35,634 nucleotides of DNA from Euprymna scolopes. Lineage: Eukaryota; Mollusca; Cephalopoda; Sepiida; Sepiolidae. The position numbers and the translations under genes are program-made. Within the stretch, counting starts at the first letter, position 1, and each line of letters starts with the position of its first letter. The notes below the pieces were generated by a model. That model worked only from the letters and a program-made list of their open reading frames with translations. It had not been told where the DNA came from and searched no databases. Of the stretch, positions 1-11,218 are shown one piece after another. The stretch is taken from the NCBI GenBank assembly GCA_024364805.1, contig CM044491.1:105335090-105370723 (forward strand), written 5' to 3'.

Positions 1-1711
1 ACCTGAATTCTTAAATACAGGGCATACTGATGAGATTTAACAGGGAGATGGGAAGCAGTTTTACTTAAGACAACGTTTAAACAGTTTTGTAAGTATGGGT
101 GCTAGTTCTGGTTGAAGTTATTTTTAGTACTATTATTGGAATACCAACAGGGCCGGTTGCTTTACTGTAATCAAGGTTTTTGATTAGCTTGGCAACATCA
201 CATACAGATATTTGTATATCACATAGTGTGTTTTCTGATACAGGAGGAAATATTGGGGGTTGGCGGCCTTGGTCGCAAAGGGTAGAATTGGCTGCAAAGT
301 TCTTGGCAAATAGTTTGGCTTTGTCTGATGCTGAAGAGATTACCTCAGGTCCATTGATGATAGTTGGGATAGAGCACACGCTTCTGTTGAGGATTCTGTT
401 TGCAATTTGCCAAAACTGGTGGGAACCAAGTCGATTCTCAGCTACTTTGGACTTGACGGACTAAGCATACAACTCTCTTGCGTTCTTTATTACTTTCTTA
501 CAATGGTTACTGGCAGTCCTGAAAGCGGCTTTAGTTTCCATACATCTATTTGATTGGAAACAGTGGAAAAACTTATTTCTGTGCGCAATAGCAGCAGCAC
601 ATTCTGGAGAAAATCATGGCTGGCTGTTAGGTTTTTGCTTTAACTTTTTCGAGGGTATGAAATTGTCTATACCTACAATTAACTATTCTGTCAGGTCTGA
701 TACTATAGACGACACATCCTTTTTAAACATGGAACGCAGAGGAAGATCCGATATAAATGTACGGAAACTATCCCAGTCAGCCATAGTGTATCGATATACT
801 ATACGATGGAGAGGTACGTCTGAGGACTTATTACATTTCAATTTTATCTTAATTGATACAACTGAATGGTCGGAAGATCCAAGAGGAGACAGAACGGAAA
901 CTGAACATAGTTCAGGGCAAGTCGTGAGAAAAAGGTCTAGGACACTTGCATACTGGCCGTCATTGTCGAGCACACGGGTGGGTTCGTGAACAGTCTGTGT
1001 GAGGTCATAAGCAATGGAGAAATCATGACAGAATCTCCCCTCATCATCGGTCTTGTTTGAGTGGGTCAACCATTCCACATTGTGAACATTGAAGTCTCCA
1101 CATACGTGAATTTTAGCTGAAGGATATGCTGATAGAACTTGGTCAATTTTCTCAGATATGCTTTTAAAGATAGTAACTCCGCTGTTATGGGGGCGATAGA
1201 GTGTAAATATAAATGCCGTAGTGTGAGCTAGTTCTACTCGGAAGCACATATAGGGTAAGTTAGGATCTTCTCTGGAGATGTCCCTACCAGACGTTAACCC
1301 ATCTTTTATATAGACACATATTCCATGCCCATGGCGATCTTGGGGGTCAGATTTGGAAGTTAGGTTAGAGTGTCCTTTAATTACGAACTCATTTAGGGGA
1401 ATAGTCTGTCCAATTCCGGTTTCGCTTAAAAATGAAAGGTCTGGTTATGTCTCATGTAATTGGGCTTCAACCTCTGGAAAGTTAGAACATAGACCCTTGA
1501 TGTTGGCGAAGCAGACATGGTAGTTGGTGTCCTCGTTGGAAGTTTCAGATCCGGGTTTAATCGTGTATTTTTTATTGAAACATGTCAGGATGGAATTTTG
1601 GAGTTTGTGGAATAGGTCGTCAGACTTGCTTAGAGCAGGACAGAGAGAAAAGTAACGAAGAATTTTTTTTTTGATATGTCGTAAAAGAAAATCAACCAAC
1701 CAACCGACCAA
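1..1711 (-). pseudogene. Jockey/CR1-like LINE ORF2 remnant: AP-endonuclease and start of reverse transcriptase, left end cut by window
   Basis: This is a decayed copy of a non-LTR retrotransposon ORF2, whose endonuclease nicks target DNA and whose reverse transcriptase copies the element RNA at the nick. On the minus strand one frame runs from about 1711 to 77. It carries the usual endonuclease landmarks in order: ANIKGL near the start, FLSETG (catalytic Glu), HGHGICVYIKDG, YRPHNSG, CGDFNVHNVEWL (Asp and Asn), DLFLTTCPE and GSSDH (catalytic Asp-His). The linker then leads to the first RT motif, DYSKATGPVGIP. In-frame stops lie at 1445-1447, 683-685, 614-616, 461-463 and 77-79. The RT reading continues in another frame as FPSPC, one stop, then ISSVCPVFKNSG up to base 1, so a frameshift lies near 60-80. 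Most of the RT lies outside the window. Clade assignment (Jockey superfamily versus CR1) is by motif style only. A related fragment lies at 33002-33274. Confidence 0.85.
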
Positions 1712-2490
1712 TCAGAAGGAATAAACTACAATTGCTAAGAAACACTTTGTTTTATATAGAAAGACCCGATTTTCTCGTTATATTTTTTTACTGTAATTAT
1801 AGAGAGAGCATATAGTTGTGACACTATCGTTTCGTTTACATTTTTGTTATTTATGAAGAATACAAACCGTGCTGAAATAATAACGTTATCATGTATAATC
1901 CCATTTTAAACATGACGATCGTTAGATGATTAATAATTATTATGTGCTTTCACGTAACAATGTAATACATTAAATGTACCGTAAAAATGAATTTAACTTG
2001 ATAATTATATCTAAAAAAAATATCAGGGTCCGTATTCTGCAAAAGTCTGGAAATGTTTATTTAGATAGTGTTCGGTGCATTACAAGCATTGTGATGGCAT
2101 TAATGTCAGGAATTATGTAGATTATCCAAAACAGTGTATGCAGCACGTAGACGACTTATTAATAAGTACGTCGGTTTTTCGTTCATGAATTAAGCACTTA
2201 AATTCCTATGAGTATACGGGGTTTTTTTTCAACAAAAAACTAACAATTTACTGTTCTTTAATATTCATATTTAAGGATTAGGAACCATAAAATATGCCAT
2301 GATTTTTTTTATTAATGCACTCTGTTATTCAAGACAAAAAAACTTGGGTATATTTAAACACTGTTTATCTGAACAAAAATATATCTTTCACGGCAGATTT
2401 TGTCTTCTTAACAATTACTTTTTTTTTAATTGCATGACCATTCTATTATCATCCTTGTTAACTAACAATTTTTAAAAAAAAACTACTGTA
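1712..2490. other. A+T-rich sequence without recognisable gene
   Basis: Nothing coding is visible. A short (CAAC)-like patch at about 1694-1712 follows the LINE remnant, and several poly-T and poly-A runs occur near 2220, 2305, 2420 and 2475. It could include 5' sequence of the LINE or the body of the element that carries the hammerhead core at 2541, but nothing shows this. Confidence 0.4.
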
Positions 2491-2540
2491 ATAAAAACGA
2501 GGATGAGAATTGAATGTCCATCTCGCTGGATTAAGCCTCT

Positions 2541-2564
2541 CTGATGAGTCGTAGACGACGAAAC
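2541..2564 (+). ncRNA. Hammerhead ribozyme catalytic core (stem II intact), probably from a Penelope-like element or retrozyme
   Basis: The stretch reads CTGATGA (2541-2547), then stem II GTCG/CGAC closing a TAGA loop (2548-2559), then GAAAC (2560-2564). This is the invariant hammerhead core with a perfectly paired stem II. A GTC that could be the cleavage triplet follows at 2567-2569, which would leave only a two-base-pair stem III with a two-base loop. I could not build a convincing stem I from the flanks, so this copy may be decayed or may work only as a dimer. Hammerheads with tiny stem III are known from Penelope-like elements and animal retrozymes. A (TA)n tract starts about 30 bases downstream. 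The core is seen; the element assignment is inference. Confidence 0.55.
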
Positions 2565-2592
2565 AGGTCTCAGTTGATAATTATATTTTAAA

Positions 2593-2596
<4 letters not shown>

Positions 2597-2640
<44 letters not shown>
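2597..2640. repeat. (AT)n microsatellite
   Basis: Uninterrupted AT dinucleotides, about 22 units, starting 33 bases downstream of the hammerhead-like core. Confidence 0.97.
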
Positions 2641-2644
<4 letters not shown>

Positions 2645-2770
2645 CTCCCCATGTGAGTGTACCAAATAAGTTAAAGGGCAAAATTATTCCCAACTCGCAT
2701 TTAGGTAAAAATGCACTTTCGTTAATAATTGAATTCATCCAAAACGTCTCGCAAAAACAAAAACAAACAA

Positions 2771-2825
2771 CATATATGTATATATATATATATATATGTA
2801 CGTATGTATGTATGTATGTATGTAT

Positions 2826-2876
<51 letters not shown>
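2771..2876. repeat. Compound microsatellite: (TA)n, (TATG)n, (ATT)n
   Basis: TA repeats at about 2771-2798 pass into TATG/TACG repeats to about 2826 and then into some 16 ATT units to 2876. Open frames through this tract are low-complexity artefacts. Confidence 0.95.
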
Positions 2877-2878
<2 letters not shown>

Positions 2879-3173
2879 CAAATATGTATTTATTGAATTC
2901 AAGTAATGTTCATATATCAATTATACCAAAGTCAATATTAATTAATAAAGCTCAAGGATTATCAGTATTAATAATCGAGCATATATATTATCATTCCACG
3001 ATAACCAAGGCGACAAATAGCCATAACGTGTGTTTTATGTTATGATGTATTTCTTTGGTCTTACAATCGTTTCATAGTCATTTAGGCAGGCTTAAATAGT
3101 ACTTCGGTAAAAGATCATCGAAACTGTAAAAGCATACACTATTTCTTATTTACTAATACAGACAGCGATTATA

Positions 3174-3231
<58 letters not shown>

Positions 3232-3330
3232 GTTGTTGTTGTTGTTGTTGTTATTGTTATTGCTGCTGTTGTTGTGGTTGTAGTTGTCGAAGAAGAAAAA
3301 GAAGAAGAAGAAGAAGAAGAAGAAGAAGAA
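3174..3330. repeat. Compound trinucleotide tract: (ATT)n, (GTT)n, (GAA)n
   Basis: About 19 ATT units (3174-3230) change by single-base steps into GTT units (3231-about 3252) and mixed NTT triplets. A GAA tract (3289-3330) follows. The ATT-to-GTT step suggests substitution inside one tract followed by re-expansion. Confidence 0.95.
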
Positions 3331-4100
3331 CTAAATCCGAATTAATAAACCCGTGTTTCTCTTAGGTTTCCCATATATCCTCTAATAACTCAAACTACAT
3401 ATTAAAGTATACTTGTGGGATTGAATTATTGTTGAGATAATTTTGCTCTAATTTATAATAAATTGAACAAGTCACTTTGTCTCAGATTTCTGTGTATTGC
3501 TCTCGTCTCGCTTATTCTATCTTAATTCAGATACTTTCTACACTCTAACATGTTTAATGGGTGCGTAATATAATAACCTTCTAAACAGTGTTGTATACTA
3601 ATTTACACATGCGTACGTAAAACAAAGCACGTATGAATGCTTGATGGAATATTATTATGTTTTTTTAATTCCATATAAATTAATAATAAATGGAATTATT
3701 CTATTTATAATAGTAGTAATAATAATGATGATAATTATGATAATGCTAACCCTATAAAAGTAGAAAGAATGATTTGTTTTCTCATGAAAGAATAACGTCT
3801 GAACATAATGTCGCCTTTTTGATTTTTCCAGTTAATTTTATGCGGAGGAAATATTGAGTATGATTGTTGTACAACACGTCATGGTTATTTTTTTAATTTT
3901 TAGATAAATGAGAAAACACCCGACACAAAATATTGTATGCATATTTTAAAACACATTTACCTGTCTAAAACTTAATTTACAAAAAAAAACAATTGCAATT
4001 CCACTGTTAGAAGCTTTAAAAACATGATGGTATTTAAAGAATAGTGTAGTCATATATTTCTTAAAAAGAAAAAATTGCAATTGAAGCCAGTAGAAATATT
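3331..4100. other. A+T-rich sequence without recognisable gene
   Basis: No coding signal or tRNA is visible. A few short interrupted ATT/AAT runs occur around 3650-3740. Confidence 0.4.
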
Positions 4101-4125
4101 CATGCAGTTTATGTAGAAAAGCCGC

Positions 4126-4455
4126 ATGAATCGGAAAACGTGTACAAGTTGTAATTTCGACTCTGGCAGATCAGCTCGTCTAGGTCTGTTTGATGAATAG
4201 CGCATTGTGGTATCACGTGATAACAAGTCTGCAGCTTTAGTTGGATCATCTAACGGCAACCGTAAATCGCCAGTTGAAATCTACAGACAATTTATGAGAT
4301 ACGAATTGCCACTTATTATTAGGTTTCAGACAAGAAAAATCGGAAGTAACATTACCAGACGATCTGACACGGCGCAGTATGTTTATGAAGTATACGACAG
4401 TCGCCATTGTAACGAGTTACGCAACTTAATAGTTATAGATGCCCGCTTAAATTAA
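4126..4455 (+). pseudogene. Coding-like patch of unknown family (possible exon or decayed gene fragment)
   Basis: This patch has more balanced base composition than its surroundings. One forward frame reads MNRKTCTSCNF at 4126, meets a stop at 4198-4200, and then runs 85 codons from RIVVSRDNKSAALVG to IVIDARLN before a stop at 4453-4455. The middle has a mixed hydrophobic and charged pattern (SPVEIYRQFMRYELPLIIRF) that looks more protein-like than the low-complexity frames elsewhere. No start codon is convincing. An acceptor-like AG ends at 4200 but its upstream sequence is poor in pyrimidines. I do not recognise the family; a CABIT-like fragment is only a vague impression. It may be one exon, an old pseudogene piece, or chance. 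Confidence 0.25.
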
Positions 4456-4459
4456 CTAC

Positions 4460-5230
4460 GACGATAGTTCTCTCTACTGTGAATCTTTATGTAACATAAA
4501 GGAAAAAAAATCACTGCAGACAAGAGTGCTTCAAATATCAAATTTGTTTCATTTTAATGAGAAAAGAATATCATTAATGGTTGTTGTAGCCTTTCAAGCC
4601 GCTGGTAAGTTAAATATAAAACAAGTAACAAAGAGTATATTCGCATAAGTATGTCATAGAAGTACAGGTCATAATTCTGGAGGTCATAATTCAGCTTATC
4701 CTTAACTTGTTAAATGTACCTATAGTTTAATCTGCGGTTAAGTCTATCATTCCCTGAGCTTATTAAATAACAATGAGTGAAATAGTAGGATATAAAGAAC
4801 CTCGAAGATTGTTAAAAAGAAATGTCCGAAATAACTAAAGATACCATAGTAGTAACAATTTTATAGAACAAATTACCACATGAAAAGAAAACTTGCTATA
4901 CAGTAAAACCCTTGGATACGACATTAAAAATTAGTAACAAAATATAGTGCTATATAAACAAATAACATTATAAACAACATCGTAAAGCGGGGAAAATGCC
5001 GTAACAAAGGACCAGAAAACATAGCATTCCACAGCGTAACCTGGAAAACCCCTCTCATAGGGCCACCGTATTCCAGAGTTCTACTCTACCTTATTTTTAT
5101 GACATTGTTTTTGATTCGGATTATTCGAAGTAGTATTTCTGTTTTAGATGTTCTTCCTACAACGCTTCAGCGGATTAATATTCGATCTCATGTTGTGTAG
5201 GTGTACATATTGGAAACGCCGCGAGTTCAT
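4460..5230. other. Unassigned sequence
   Basis: No gene is recognised. A small GC-richer patch at about 4985-5090 might belong to an old repeat, but I cannot name it. Confidence 0.35.
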
Positions 5231-5419
5231 ATTAGGGACATAACGATAGTGATGATGAGGGAGAGAAGACATTTATACAAACTGGGATGCTTCATATGTA
5301 ACACGGGCTGGATGATATATGCAAGTTCTTAACACAGAGGAGGGAAGATACATAATCTTCGAAGGGTTACACAATGTTCATTATATTGTGATAAACACAA
5401 TTACCTTTCCTTCCTGATG

Positions 5420-6010
5420 AAGGATGACACAACACAACAGTTACAAGATAATGATGATGACTTCTTTATTCATCTGATCAGCCGCTCGATGACGTCAGAA
5501 ATTAAACTTTCGTCTACATGGTTAATCTTCTACCCTTCGCCTCTAAGGGACTCTCCTCTCTAACTACTATGTCAACGCTTGGCTGATCAACCGATTGACT
5601 TACTAACTCTCTGACTGACTGCTTAAAATCCGAACCATAGAATTCTATATGGAGAAATTTCCTCTGTCTATGACATCAGAAGTGTGTTCTCAAACGTGAC
5701 TAATTTCCCGTGGCTTTTCATATGTTTGTCCTCACACTTCTGGCAAAATAAAAAAAAAATCCTCACCTTACTTATTTTTTAACCTAAACCATTTTTAAAC
5801 AATATAAATTTAATTTGCCTTGCCCATTCTTTTAACTGACATATTTAATATTCAGATTTCTAAAAGAATCGGACAGTCGACTTAATTTCTAACATTCTAT
5901 TTCTTAACCTTGCCTAAAGGTTCGATTCTAGGCTTATCCTAATCTCATTTGCACTTATCTAATATTCTTCTTATTTATATGGAAAGGGGCAGCCCTTTTC
6001 CATGTAACAC
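5420..6010 (-). mobile_element. Possible old solo LTR of an LTR retrotransposon
   Basis: Read on the minus strand, the block could begin at TGTTACATGG (about 6008), has a hairpin at its head, a TGACGTCA-type site near 5490, an AATAAA signal at about 5465-5475, and a GT-rich stretch after it. That order fits U3, R and U5 of an LTR. The right-hand boundary is unclear, and no matching second copy or internal region is present. It is treated as a fossil, and the family is not determined. Confidence 0.3.
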
Positions 6011-7480
6011 TTAGCCATAATTCATTTGTCGAAGCAAGGAATCTGTATAGGAACTAAACGGAACACTTTATTTAATCAACGGAAATAAACTTACTAGTTC
6101 CGTTAGTCAGGAGCGTATTGAAGTCGTAATCTATTTAAATTACGATCTCAGTAGCGCTTGCACAGGGGATTGAAGTTAAACCTCTAAAAGACTGTAGTTA
6201 TTATTAACTACAGATTTCTTTATAGATTGCCAAGTTTCGAAAACCAACACCTGAAAATAGTTGTAGGTTATATCGGCCAATAGCAACCAAGATCAGAATA
6301 ATAATTCGAATAATCCAAATTATAGAAATCATCAACCTCATGTAAAAAAAAAATCCGAAACACAAAAATCAAACATGATTTACAATAACTGAAAAATAAA
6401 ACAGCATAATTTCTCTATAACTGACAATATGTAATTGTGTAGCAAAGACCTAAAGAAAAATCATCAATGTCTGCATTGTGTACATTTAAATTGCATCATT
6501 CATGTGTAAAGATTATTTTATTGTAATCTTTTACAAATAAAGAGAACATCTTTAAAAACAAAGTATTTAGTTTTCATTATAGAAACGCTTTATTATCACG
6601 TTGGTTTTATTTCGTGGTAGCGTCACTCGCCTTTGTGCACACGTCAAACGCATTATTTCCACGCCATATGAGGACCATTGTGCCTATTTCTCGATGTCAA
6701 TCACTTCTCCTATATTAGACAACATTAGCTTTATTTGGCTTCATTCAAACAGAACATATGTTTCATTGTATTATATAATTATTAAACTGCTTTTGATAGG
6801 AAAAAGGGTTAGCATTGATACAATAATTTATTTTCTTCCTTCTGTTACCTCATCGATATTCAGTTTGATATGTTTACTATGTTTGATATATGTACTTCAA
6901 ATGTTTTCTGAGATTGATTATGAGCCTACAATGCTATTTTCTTCATATATTGAAACGTAAATACACTTTGAAGATGCGACTAGTGGGAATTACTTCTACA
7001 CCAACAGATCCGAACAATAAAAGAAATAATGCTGAAAAACGTGAACAACAACACTACTTTAAGGAAATGTTTTGTATCGAAAGTAACATCTAGGTAGCAG
7101 AAAGCGAAATAAAAAAAACGCAATCGTAAGGCCGAGGGGGTCTGTAATGGACTGTTAGGAATTTTTTCTCTTAGAATCTTAAGACAAGACTTTTACGGTT
7201 ACAAAACCTGAGCTATATTAAATGATCTCATTTACACGTCTTATTTCGAATTTGTGGTCGTTTTTTCTTGTATCAAACGCCCATGAACAAGAGTTCAAAT
7301 TTCAAACCACTGTGAATATACACACAGTTTAAAATATATGTTTAATGTTTGATTCGAATCCTTTTCAGTGGGCAAGTAAAATATTGATTTTTATATGATA
7401 TTTAAATTTTAGTTTCAAAATATTTCCATCAAATTTTAACAATTTTTAATTATAAAACATTCCCTGAAAAGGATTTTATA
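6011..7480. other. A+T-rich sequence without recognisable gene
   Basis: Open frames around 6601-7093 encode residues skewed by A+T content, with no recognisable domain, signal peptide or splice context. I see no RNA gene and no clear repeat boundary. Confidence 0.35.
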
Positions 7481-8420
7481 TATTTTATAGAAGCCTGGGT
7501 GCCCGATGTTGCCCGGGTGTTTGGTGGTGCGTGCTGAGCAAAACAAACTGCTAGTAGCCAGGCATGCTCGGACCGGTACCGCAATTAGGAAAATACCGTG
7601 AATAAAATAAAAGCGTGACGTCTTTGCCGTTGTACCCGTCGCCAAACCGGAAGTGGTAAAGTTTACATTAAGGTTAGTCAATTTAAAAGAGGGGATGATT
7701 TTCGAAAATATCGACGAAAAAAGCGCTCCCTGCTTGTAGAAAAGTGTCCAGTTTAGGGTGAAGGAATTAATGATTTAAGTCAATTTTTCGACATTTGACG
7801 TCCGAAGGGTCGAGTTTCATAACGATACCGATCTCACGAAAATCCATCGCGTCTGTCGATAGGTTATGGCAGACATGATGATTGCAACGTCTTGTCAGAG
7901 GTGTGCCACTCCCTCAGACATTTAAAATCCATGAGCCCAAATGTCTGAGAGAGTATCTATACAAATATGATGTTACGGAGTCTTAGCTTTGTACGACAGT
8001 TAAATCTCTCTCTCAGTTTTAAATGTTGAGATCCAGCAACAAGCAAGAGCAAGATAGCCAGCAACAGATTAAACTGCAGACCAGCTTAATGCGGGTACTG
8101 GTCTTCCGCTTTATGGTTTTTTACATCAGAGATTTGCTTCTCCTAGAAAGGTTGCCTTCACCACGGTTTACAGAACCCTCTCCACCCCAATACACATATA
8201 CACACACACAAATATACACGGTGCTAGTTGGCCGTTGACCCAGAAAAAGAGTTTATTCGCCCTTTGGAAGGTCTTGTTTTTAATTCTTCAGGGAGACTAG
8301 CCGCCCACCTCACCAAACAAGTCTGGTGGGGGAACCAGTTTAGTCGCCGGTGACCCTACCATGAGGAAGGTAGTACTGGGTTACATGGTACCAGTAGCAT
8401 ACGACATGACCTGACATAAA
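7480..8420. repeat. GC-richer mosaic, probably old dispersed repeats
   Basis: Base composition rises clearly against both flanks. The segment holds a GCCCGGGT-type patch near 7510, a long hairpin at 7909-7953, and a dense non-coding block at about 8225-8400 that ends near a 24-bp palindrome-like GGTACC context. Its right end passes into an ACATACAA-type tail, as expected for an element ending in a simple repeat. I cannot name the family. Confidence 0.35.
7909..7953. other. 15-bp-stem hairpin
   Basis: CTCCCTCAGACATTT (7909-7923) pairs with AAATGTCTGAGAGAG (7939-7953) with one mismatch, around a 15-base loop. It is too short for a canonical miRNA precursor. It is more likely a terminal structure of an old element. 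Confidence 0.55.
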
Positions 8421-8432
8421 ATGGCAGACATG

Positions 8433-8518
8433 CAAACATACATACATACATTTAAACATACATAAAGCAGACATACAAACATACATACATACATACAAAC
8501 ATACATACATTTAAACAG
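8433..8518 (+). repeat. ACATACAA/ACATAC-type simple repeat tail
   Basis: Interrupted CATACATACAAA and CAGACATACAAA units run for about 85 bases directly after the GC-richer mosaic, resembling the simple-repeat tail of a retroposon. Confidence 0.8.
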
Positions 8519-8539
8519 ATAGGAAAGATTTATATAATC

Positions 8540-8990
8540 TACGATGATCTACGGGGGGGAGTTTGTTCATTAATTGAAGTCAACGTCCACGAATTCGAAA
8601 TGAGGGGTTCTCAGTAAGATACTACAATATACCGTATATGTCTTGCTCTAAGACCTGAAGCTTGCTCATAAAAAATTAGATTCATTACATAACACACCAA
8701 ACACTTGATAATTACGAGTTATACTGGATATTAGCTAGAGGAAATATCTAATTATGTAGCTTATATTTGAATACCTTTCTCTTGCTAGAGCCTATTTAAG
8801 TCTCCGGCTTCATAATTATTCCTGTAGGATAAATAAAAACTTTTTGGTATTCATTACGATAAGAGATAAATATGAAAGTCTAATTGCATCTACACCAACC
8901 AAATAGTGCAATATCCCGTGTTTCATGAAAAAAAAAACGCCTTGATATCATTGCCTGGCATAAATGTTGAGATGTGTATAATTTCGTATT
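8540..8990. other. A+T-rich sequence without recognisable gene
   Basis: Nothing recognised in this stretch. Confidence 0.35.
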
Positions 8991-8999
8991 ATTCCAATA

Positions 9000-9220
9000 A
9001 ACTACTGACTTTATTGATGTTGATAGTTTTGTGTACTAAAATTATAATTTTTATGTCGATTAGTTGGTAAGTCTATTGTTGCTATATTGTAGATTATTTA
9101 TGTAAATGGACTACGTGTGGACGTCGATTATTTATCATCATTGATCTTTTGTGTACGTTAGATATTTGTGAAAATTAATTAGTTGTATTGTTTACATTAA
9201 AGGTAATCCCCTAACAAGGC
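9000..9220 (+). repeat. Degenerate outlier of the 17-bp minisatellite
   Basis: Scattered motifs such as GTCGATTATTTAT, TTTTGTGTACGTT and GATATTTGTG match the TTGATTATTTGTGTACG unit that dominates 12.2-15.0 kb. Spacing is irregular and the copies are strongly diverged. Confidence 0.4.
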
Positions 9221-9275
9221 AACATTATAATAAGTGTTAAGTGTGTAAGATTCGGATTACGATTAGAGTGTATTC

Positions 9276-9948
9276 TGTTAGCCGGTCTGTGGAAGGTTGG
9301 TAAGCATGTTAAGAAGATAGATATTCGTCATCGAACTTGTGCGCGCCAGATACACGTGCTCGTACTACTCTGAATAAAAGAAAATGACAGCAATAAGAGA
9401 AACATTTAAATGAATGATTTCAAAAAGGAAAACGTTAAAGCGTAGTTACAATATATACAAATAAAATGTTTTATTTAACTTGAAATATATAAAAACAATA
9501 AGAGTGTATTTTCTGTACACGCATGTGTGTGTGGGTGCACACGAGTAACCGTGCCTTTTAATTTGTAATGATTTTATTATGTTCGTTGTGTCTGTATATT
9601 CATTTTGTATGTGTGTGTCTAGTGTACACAAGACTTCGCTAGTGTATACATTGTGTCGTAGTGCCTTAAAACGTAAGAGCGTACGTTTTATCTTAAAACG
9701 TAAGTATAGCTATCGAGGCAAACGGAAAAGTGCGTCTGTCTACATGGACAGTTTAGACGGAAAAAAAGGCTACAGCTAGGTAGAGATGGATAGGGATAAA
9801 GAGAAATTCGCACCAGAAAGTATAGACGACACCTGTCGGATAATCGGAAACCATGACAAGGCAATAACCGGTGCGTATTGAGTAACGTTTGTGTGCATTT
9901 TTGCGCAAAATACTTATTCGCATATCGGAAAAGCGTCTGCCCATAATA
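9276..9948 (+). repeat. Direct repeat copy 1 (about 670 bp)
   Basis: The segment from TGTTAGCCGG to about GCCCATAA is repeated in the same order and orientation at 11219-11865. Shared landmarks are AAGCATGTTAAGAAGATA, CCAGATACACGTG, an AATAAAAG signal, GTTTTATTTAACTTGAAAT, CACCTGTCGGATAA and GCGCAAAATAC. Divergence is substantial, with many substitutions and small indels, so the duplication is old. Small frames on either strand are not conserved between copies, which argues against coding. It could be one LTR of a decayed non-autonomous LTR element, or half of an ancient local duplication. Confidence 0.75.
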
Positions 9949-10454
9949 CTCCCTGCCAGATAGCTGCATCTTAAGGAGAAAAGAAGTTGAGACAGTAAAG
10001 ATATAAAACAAATGTAGTTCGGAACCTGTTTGACGACGACCGTTGTGAAATTTTAGTGGGAGTAAATTGCGGTCGGAAACTGCATTGTGTTGCCGCGTCT
10101 ATGGAGCGTGCGCAAGTTGCCTTTAGAGTTGATCGAAGTTAGTCTAAATTAGTCGCATAAGGGCGTAAGTGAGTGCGCGGGAATTCATCCGTTTCGTAGG
10201 AAATGCGTTGTCAAGATGAGGCGCGCACTGTCGGAAGTAAGTGTGGAGAAAATAAACCCGTTACGTTGAAATGATTTGTGTAATCAGTGGGTCGGTGGGA
10301 TCATCTAACGCCTAGGAATGAGTTTTATAGTGTGCATTTTGCAACTTAAATCATGTTCGGTAGGGTAACTTCTGTCGATGAAATCGTTGTGAATTCCAGG
10401 AATTTGCAATGTTTGGAAAATGTCTTTGTGAGTTTGCTTGTCGCGTTTGTAAGA

Positions 10455-10548
10455 GAAAAGGCTTGATATGCCGTTGGATGTTGCTTGAAAAGGCTGATAT
10501 GACACAAGATGATGCTGGAAAGGTTTGGTATGCCGTAAGACGTTGCTG
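10455..10548 (+). repeat. Three degenerate units of about 32 bp
   Basis: Units at 10455, 10487 and 10518 each begin GAAA(A)GG, contain a GATATG/GGTATG core and end with GCTT/GCTG/GCTGA. They are diverged tandem copies inside the segment between the two direct repeats. Confidence 0.6.
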
Positions 10549-10906
10549 AGATTGACTTACCTTTCAACATCGATACGAAGTCAAAAACTCAATATTGTTG
10601 AGATGGCGTGTTGTGCATTAAAAAAAAACACAATTCGCGTACGTCGCCGCACATGCAAGTAGATTATTTCTATTCGCGTGCACGCACAGAGAATTATCTT
10701 TTTTTTAAATAAGTAATTGTACTCTGCGCATTTGAAGTCGCGTCGATGTCTTCACTAAGTTTCGTCGGTTGCCATGCTGCTGCTTGTTTACTTCTATATT
10801 AATGTTGAAAACTGAAAGTTGAAACAGCGTGAGAGTTGCTGTTGTCGCTCGTTCTCCATGAAGATATAAAAAGCTTGAATACATGTTTTTACTAATGCGC
10901 ACATGG

Positions 10907-10908
<2 letters not shown>

Positions 10909-10983
<75 letters not shown>
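10909..10983. repeat. (AT)n microsatellite
   Basis: Uninterrupted AT dinucleotides, about 37 units, inside the interval between the two direct repeats. Confidence 0.97.
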
Positions 10984-10986
<3 letters not shown>

Positions 10987-11218
10987 ACGGGGAAGAAAGG
11001 TTAAGGTTTATGACACGAGTCTAAATCGAATGTGAGAGAATGTTTGCATGTCATCATCACGGTTAAATTATAAATACATTTCCGACGTAATTGACGTTAG
11101 CAAGGGGGGGGGGTTATTGTTGATGTGTTCGCAATTTTGATCGTGAAAGGCACCATGCTGTCGCCGTGTGATAAAATAAACTAAGCCGCCGTCAAGGTTC
11201 ACCATTGTATCGCAAACT

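Noticed and set aside
180-989. Plus-strand frames across the LINE remnant
   Set aside because: They are antisense shadows of the endonuclease and RT reading on the minus strand.
5430-5450. CTGATGA in CTTCCTGATGAAGG
   Set aside because: No stem II and no GAAA follow. It is part of a small TCCTT/AAGGA hairpin.
11102-11112. G-run as a G-quadruplex
   Set aside because: It is a single run without three further G-tracts nearby; the same applies near 8550 and 32160.
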